Shown piece by piece: positions 58,041 to 64,000 of a stretch of DNA of 64,000 nucleotides. How positions within the stretch are numbered: position 1 is the first letter of the stretch; each line of letters starts with the position of its first letter. Where the stretch lies: assembly GCA_964016985.1 (NCBI GenBank), contig OZ024830.1:79857386-79921385 (forward strand). The letters are read 5' to 3'. A program made the translations under genes and the position numbers. The notes below the pieces were generated by a model. It did not search any database and was not told where the DNA came from. It saw nothing but the letters and a program-made list of their open reading frames with translations. This DNA comes from Anodontia alba (taxonomy: Eukaryota > Mollusca > Bivalvia > Lucinida > Lucinidae).

Positions 58041-59504
58041 TTTAAACTTTCTCCACGTTTTATGCCCCAACTTCAAAGAAGTTGGTGGGGCATATTGCTT
58101 CTGGGGCGTTCGTCCGTCCGTCTGCCCGTCCGTCCGTTCGTCACGCTTTTTGATACATAGCATAAATTACGACATGTGCATGCTACTGTTCTGAAATTTA
58201 TTATATGGATTCCTCATAAAAAAAAAGCTTAGCTGACACGTATTTTTTTCTCGGCAGGTTTACGGCCCTTTCCTGAGTTATTGCCCTCTGGAAAAATATG
58301 GGTGCAATCTTGTAAACAAAATATCTCAAAAACTATTGAAGCTAGAGCAATGAAACTTGTTGAATAGACTGGTAATGATAATTTTGGGCATTTTTACCTT
58401 GTCATCAAAATATCAAAAACTATTGGAGCTAGAGCCTTGAAACTTGGTGAATTGATTTGTAATGATGAGTAGATACCTGATTAACTTTTGAATAAATTCA
58501 GAAAAATACTTCATGAGTTATAGCCCTTTCTAAATATGGACATTTTACCTTGTCAGGAAAATATCTCAAAAAATATTGGAGCTAGAGCCTTGAACCTTGA
58601 TAAATAGACCAGTAGTGATGAGTTGACAGCCTGATTAACTTTTGAATAAATTTTGAAAATACTTCATGAGTTATGACCCTTTTGTAATTTTAGGCATTTT
58701 TTTGTCAGCAAAATATCGCAGAAAACTGTTGGAGCTAGAGACTTGATACATGTTGAATTGATTGGTAATGATGAGTAGGTGACCTGATTAACTTTTGAAT
58801 AAATTCTGAAAAATATTTCATGAGTAATGGCACTTTGTAAATTTGGGCATTTTCCCTTGTCAGCAGAATATCTCAAAAACTATTATGCAGCTGGAGCCTT
58901 GAAACTTGATGCGTTGATTTATAGTGGTCAGTAGTTGACCTGATTTACTTTTGAATAAATTCTGAAAAAATGCTTCATGAGTCATTGCCCTTCGAATGTT
59001 GGACGTTTTTGCGTTGTCAGCAAAATATATCAGAAAGTGTTGGAGCTAAAACCTTGAAACTTCATGAATGAGTAGACAACCTGATTAACTTTTAAATACA
59101 TTTTGAAAAAATACTTCATTAGTTGTCCTTTGTAATTTTTGGGCATTTTTATCTTGTCAGAAAAGTATCTCAAAAACTATTGGAGCTATAGACTTAAAAC
59201 TTGGTGAATTGAATGGTAATGATGAGTAGATGACCTTATTTACTTTTAAATAAATTCTGAAAAATACTTCATGAGTAATGGCTCTTTGTAAATTCGGGCT
59301 TTCTTCCCTAGTCAGCAAAATATCTAAAAAAAAAAAAAAAAACACATTGAAGCTTGAGCCTTGAAACTTGATGAATAGATTGGTAATGATGGGTAGATGA
59401 TCTGATTAACTTTTGAATAAATTCTGAAAAATACTGCATGTTATGGCACTTTGTGATTTTGGGCATTTGTACCTTGTCATCAAAATGTCAAAAAGCTGTT
59501 GGAG

Positions 59505-60191
59505 TTGGAAAATAGAAAGGAAGGCAATGATCAGGAGTCGATACAATTATCCCACACCTCTCATCAAAGGGAAAGAAACACAAACACGAAATAACTGGAC
59601 CCTAATGGAAACATCACTAGCAGAAAGCCAAACGGACAGTTACTTTCCCACAAAGTGGTCAAATGGCTATCCAAAACAAAAAGATGTAAGCGACACACAC
59701 ATTCAAAGACGAACTATAACAAAAATAAACCATGACGAAGAACCGCCTTGGAACGGTCAGTGAAAAGTATTTCACTGGAGGAGGGGGGGGGGGGGGTGGG
59801 GCAGGTGGGAGGGGCTAAAATCGACAATCCTCGCCCTTACTTCTGCCGCGGTTTAGACACATAATATGTTCAGTCCACATGAAGACTTCCAAACTCATCA
59901 TGCTACATCTCCGAGAACACAACAAATTACAGAGATGAAACAATGATGAGGACTCGACAGCACGAAACAATTGAAAAGCTAGAGCAAAAGAGAACCAACA
60001 GTAAGATTCCGGTGGGCCCGACCAAAGATAGAGCATCAAGTACCAACCAACATTACCCAAAATTAAATTTCAAGTAAGCCTTTATGCTGGAACCCTCATA
60101 GAATCGGAGGCCTAACCCGCCGGCGTGCAATTAAAGAGGGAAGCAAAGTTATTAACCGTGATTGGGTTATCAACCATGCATGCAGTCTGTA
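59505..60191 (-). mobile_element. Family K insertion inside element F
   Basis: It interrupts an F unit: GCTGTTGGAG on the left resumes as AGCGTTGAAACTTGG on the right. It carries AACCGCCTTGGAACGGTCAG (~59741) and ends in the inverted form of the 55335 start (CCAACCATGCATGCAG-like). A G run lies at 59779-59795. Open frames here look non-coding. Confidence 0.55.
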
Positions 60192-60486
60192 GCGTTGAAA
60201 CTTGGTGAATTGATTGTTAATGATGAGAAGAGGACCTGATTAACTTCTGAATAAATCACAAAAATACTTTATGAGTTATGGCCCCATGTAAATTACGGCA
60301 TGCTTACCTTGTCAGCAAAATATCTAAAAAAACTATTGAAGCTAGAGCCTTGAATCTTGATGAATAGATTAGCAGTGATGAGTAGATGACATGATTAGCT
60401 TGTGAATAAATTCTGAAAAATACTTCATGAGTTATAGCCTTTTGTAATTTTGGGCATTTTAATTTGGGGCATTTTTACCTTGTCAG

Positions 60487-60799
60487 AGCCGGCCACAGTG
60501 GCTCAGTTGGATGCGCCGTCCGACTGGAGACTAGGAGTTCGCGTGTTCAACCCCCGCTGATGCCGGCACCATTCTTTCGTGGAGATTGGTCATGAAATAT
60601 TTTCTACGGTCATTCTCTCCCTTCCGCTGATTCAAGAAGGGCAGTTGTCAGTTTCTGGCGAAAGAATGTGCACAATACTGGTTAACCGCTTAGAGGACTA
60701 AGCCTGCCCAGTAAATGTGTGCTTAGGTAAACTGACCGCGGTCGACATGACCCTATTGGATTGACTGGGCCGTAATACTTTAACACAAACAAAACGAAA
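60487..60799 (+). mobile_element. tRNA-derived SINE, full length, inside element F
   Basis: It begins AGCCGGCCACAGTGGCTCAG and has B box TGTTCAACCC, the family body and an ACACAAACAAAACGAAA tail. A 10-bp target duplication ACCTTGTCAG flanks it (60477-60486, 60800-60809), taken from an F unit. Confidence 0.9.
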
Positions 60800-60996
60800 A
60801 CCTTGTCAGCAAAATGTCTCAAAAACGTGTTAGAACCAGCGCCTTAAAACTTGGTGAATTGATTTGTAATGATGAGTAGATGATCTTATTAACTTTAGAA
60901 TAAATTCTGAAAAATCTGTGGAGCTAGAGACTTGAAACTTGTGAATTGATTGGTAATGATGAGTAGTTGATCTGATCAAATTAATTCTGAAAAATA

Positions 60997-62335
60997 CGAG
61001 GGATGTTCGAAATGAATTGCTTATTGTCCTCTAGCTCGATATCCACGTGGGGCACGATAAAAACCAATACATACCTGTATAGGGTTATTCAATATCTACA
61101 CAATGGTGTATAAATGTACATGTTAGACTAAGTGTAAGACATAAAATTTGCCATTTGAATACACGCAGTCATTGACCACTGCAGTAAAAATGGTTGGTAG
61201 AAGCGTCGAAAAAAAAGATGAAATACGGGCTTACATCAAAGCTCGCTCAAAACTTGGTTGTTCTTTGAAGAAGCTGATGACTGAAATTTCTACTGCTTTT
61301 GGACCTTCTTGTGTGTCTTATGATACAGTTCGGCGGTGGAAAAAGAAATTTGAGTCTGGTGTAGAGTCCATCAAAAATGCACCGAAATCAGGTAGGCCAA
61401 AATCTGCATCTCGTAAAGAAATCGTTTCCAAAATAAAGGAAATCATTGAAGGAGATGCCAGATTTACAGTTCGTGATATTGCACGAAAGGTAGGCATATC
61501 ACTATCAATGGTTCACCTTATTTTGAAGAAGCATTTGAAAGTCAGAAAGATTTCTGCTAGATGGGTGCCACATCTGTTGACTGACGAGCAAAAGAGGCAA
61601 CGGGTTAAAGTGCCCAAAAAGCTGCTTCAAATGTTTCCAAAATATGACAAAAAGCAGTTTGCCAATGTCGTCACAGGTGATGAAACCTTGGTCCATTATT
61701 TTGAGCCCGTCAGAAAGGTTAGCAATAATATCTGGGCCACTAAACACAGCAAACGCCCAATAATTGCCAAACGTTATTTGAGTACAAAGAAGGTTTTGTA
61801 TGCAATCTTCTTTTCTGGTGAAGGAGTCGCAATAAAGGTGCCAGTGAAAAAGGGCAAAAGCATCACCGGAAAGTACTACAAAGACGTAGTACTGAAAAAA
61901 CTGAAAAAGTATTATCAGAAACGACGCCCTGCCACTGGTTTTAAACATGTCCGTCTTCTACATGACAATGCCCCAGCTCATACCTCCGCAATAGTTACGG
62001 CGTTTTTGAAGAAAGAAAAAGTAACTGTTTTGCTCACCCCCCGTATTCCCCAGACCTTGCCCCATGTGATTTCTTTTTGTTTCCGAAATTGAAAGCATTC
62101 CTTGCTGGGCGGAAATACCAGTCCCGACAGGCACTTGGATCTGCCATTCATCAGTACCTTATTACTGTGCCCAAATCAGCGTACCGTGACGCCTTCAAGA
62201 AGTGGATACATCGGCTGAAACTTTGCATTTCTAGCCACGGGGAGTACTTCGAGGGCATGAAATGAGTACTTTTGGGCTAACTTGAAATTTGAAGTCTCCA
62301 GATAGAAATAAGCAATTCATTTCGAACATCCCTCG
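60997..62335 (+). mobile_element. mariner transposon (1339 bp) with perfect terminal repeats
   Basis: Terminal inverted repeats of 29 bp (60997-61025 and 62307-62335; outer part CGAGGGATGTTCGAAATG) are identical. TA flanks both ends (60995-60996 and 62336-62337). Removing the element restores an element F unit, CTGAAAAATACTTCATGAG. Length and ends are typical of mariner (IS630-Tc1-mariner superfamily). Identical ends point to a fairly recent insertion. Confidence 0.95.
61190..62265 (+). pseudogene. mariner transposase, one frameshift
   Basis: Encodes the DD34D cut-and-paste transposase. The likely start is ATG 61190 (MVGRSVEKKDEIRAYIKA); an upstream in-frame ATG at 61148 would add 14 residues. 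N-terminal helix-turn-helix regions (SYDTVRRWKKKFE, FTVRDIARKVGISLSMVHLI) are followed by WVPHLLTDEQK, the first catalytic Asp in VTGDET (~164) and the second in LLHDNAPAHTS (~259), 95 residues on. A C run at 62037-62042 is one base short. The frame then shifts, missing the third Asp (Cys-Asp-Phe near 62068), and stops at 62092. The correct reading continues in another frame to 62265. One lost base or a homopolymer sequencing error would explain it. Otherwise it looks intact. Confidence 0.92.
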
Positions 62336-64000
62336 TACTTCATGAGTAATGACCCTTTGTAAATTTTGACCATTTTTTCCTTGTCAGCAAACTATCTCAA
62401 AAACCTTTGAAGCTAGAGCCTTGGAACTTGATGAGTAGATTGGTAATGATGAGTAGATGACCCGTTTTACTTTTGAATAAATTCTGAATACTGCATGAGT
62501 TATGCTTCTTTGTAATTTTGGGCATTTTTATCTTGTCAGCAAAATAAAAAAAAAAAAACTTGGAGCTAAAACCTTGAAACTTGGTAAATTGATTGGTAAT
62601 GATGAGAAGTTGACCTGATTAACTTTTGAATAAATTCAGAAACAATACTTCATGAGTAATGGCCCTTTGTTAATTTGGGCAGTTTCCCTTGTCAGCAAAA
62701 TATCTCAAAAACTGTTGAAGCTATAGTCTTGAAACTTCATGAATAGATTGGTAGTGTTAAGTAGATATCCTAATTATCTTTTGAATAAGTTCTGAAAAAT
62801 ACTCCATGAGTTATGGCCCTTTGTAATTTGGGGCATTGTATCTTGTCAGCAAAATATCTCAAAAACTGTTGGCTAGAGCCTTAAAACTTGGTGAATTGAT
62901 TGGTAATGATGAGTAGATGATCTGATTAACTTTTGAATAAAATTCTGAAAAATATTTCAAGGGTAATGGCCCTTAGTAAATTTGCGCATTTATCCCTTGT
63001 CAGCAAAATATCTCAAGTACTGTTGGAGCTAGAGCTTCATAACTTGATAAATAGATTGGTAGTGTTGAGAAGGAAGTTGGAGGGTCCCATTGCTTCTGGG
63101 CATGAGTAATGTCCCTTTGTAAATTTAGGCAGTTTCTCTTTTCAGCTAAATATCTTAAAACTTGTTGGAGCTAGAACCTCATAACTTGATGAATAGATTG
63201 GTAATGATGAGAAAATGACCTCATTAACTTTGAATAAATTCTGAAAAATATTTCAGGAGTTATGGCCCTTGGTAGATTGGGCCATTTTTACCTTGTGCTA
63301 TCTTTAGAGGCGAGAATATGGTTGGGACAGAGTGTTTAACAAACATAATTTCTAGTTCGAATTAGTTTGTTTTTTTGTTTTTTTTTCCAAGTCGGATTAG
63401 TATTAGAAGAGATACCTTGTGGGCGTTGCTCCTCCTAGAGTTTTCCACCGATCACGTTTAAACTATGCATACGTGTTCTACATGGTCTGTAGCTGTGTGT
63501 GTGGTTTTGGGGTTATCCACTCACCCACTCACTATTTTGTTGTTTTTTTATCATCTTTTTCCAATTTGACTTCAAACTTTTTCCGATTGATATTTGAATA
63601 GATACCATTTGGACTTATCTCCTCCTAGTTCTCAACCGATCTTTTTAAAACCATGCATATTTGTTCTACATGGTCTGTAGATATGCGTGTGTTTTTAGGG
63701 CTATCCTCTTATTATTTTTTCTCAACGTTTTCTACTTTTTAAACTACATTTTTCTAGGTCAGATTAGTAATAGAATAGATACCTTGTGGGCGTAACTACT
63801 CCTTCAGTTATCCGTCAATTATTTTGAAACTATGCATACTTGTTCTACATGATCTGAAGATTTGCGTGTGGTTTTAGGGTTATTCTACCACTTTTTCGAT
63901 CTAGTTTGTTTAGGTGTGACACGATGATGTGGGTAGCTTGTGGATGCAGTTTCTCCTTATATTTTATAACAAACGTTTTTGAAACTTTCAGGTGTGTGTG

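Larger units (their letters stand above)
58062..63355 (+). mobile_element. Helentron-like element F, containing nested insertions
   Basis: The head ATGCCCCAACTTC pairs with GAAGTTGGTGGGGCAT (58062-58093), then GTTCGTCCGTCCGTCTGCCC. Units of ~160 bp repeat many times (TATTGGAGCTAGAGCCTTGA, CTTTTGAATAAATTCTGAAA, ACCTTGTCAGCAAAATAT). The tail TGTTT-AAC-AAACA (63333-63345) is followed by ATTTCTAG. Three other insertions lie inside: 59505-60191, 60487-60799 and 60997-62335. Confidence 0.75.
55757..64000 (+). mobile_element. Helentron/pearl-like element G, host of the nested stack (runs off the window)
   Basis: A TTCGTCCGTCCGAGATTCCG head (~55776) leads into ~183-bp units (TGTTCTACATGGTCTG, ATACCTTGTGGGCG) seen at 55830-56036 and again from 63356 to the window end (landmarks 63475, 63663, 63842). 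Elements E and F separate the two parts. Confidence 0.65.

Noticed and set aside
59443..59763. 106-residue open frame
   Set aside because: It begins in an element F unit and runs into a family K insertion, so it is a chimera of two repeats.
61505..61948. 147-residue open frame opposite the transposase
   Set aside because: It is the complement of the transposase coding sequence with no domain of its own.

Overview
This looks like nuclear DNA of a bivalve mollusc, possibly a venerid-type clam; the species is not identifiable from the sequence. Evidence: introns are large and AT-rich, two genes are of animal type, and repeats dominate. The repeats include tRNA-derived SINEs, palindromic MITEs, and several elements that join ~150-180 bp tandem repeats to an (ACGG)n microsatellite, the layout I recall for bivalve 'pearl'/Helentron-like elements. 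There are no operons, bacterial genes or CRISPR arrays.

Gene 1 (minus strand, 30271 down to 8141) is a complete concentrative nucleoside transporter (SLC28/CNT). It has ten coding exons that join in phase at GT/AG sites and encode 603 residues. Gene 2 (plus strand, from 48397) is the 5' part of a BTB/POZ zinc-finger protein. Three coding exons are visible and the last is in an open phase, so the gene probably continues past 64000. A mariner element (60997-62335) carries a transposase broken by one frameshift.

Layout: 1-8140 is repeat-rich DNA downstream of SLC28. 8141-30271 is SLC28, with introns full of MITEs. 30300-33300 is MITE-rich intergenic DNA. 33340-39420 is a large inverted array of units built around a GGGCAGCTTGCCC hairpin, with a Helentron-like insertion. 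39420-47200 holds a 5S-rRNA-like repeat pair, SINEs, and a long array with an ACGG run in each unit. 47260-48069 is a 26-bp minisatellite just upstream of the BTB gene. 48397-54705 is the BTB gene. 55750-64000 is a nested stack of Helentron-like elements containing a SINE and the mariner.

The strongest unusual signal is inside SLC28. At three of its nine introns (1, 3 and 5) the 3' splice site, including the polypyrimidine tract and AG, has been tandemly multiplied into a minisatellite with a different unit each time (37, ~47 and 30 bp). The second is a set of Helitron-type elements with unrelated internal repeats but the same ends (5' hairpin ATGYCCC, 3' stem-loop then TTTCTAG, T-rich target). 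One of these has its empty target site preserved elsewhere in the window.
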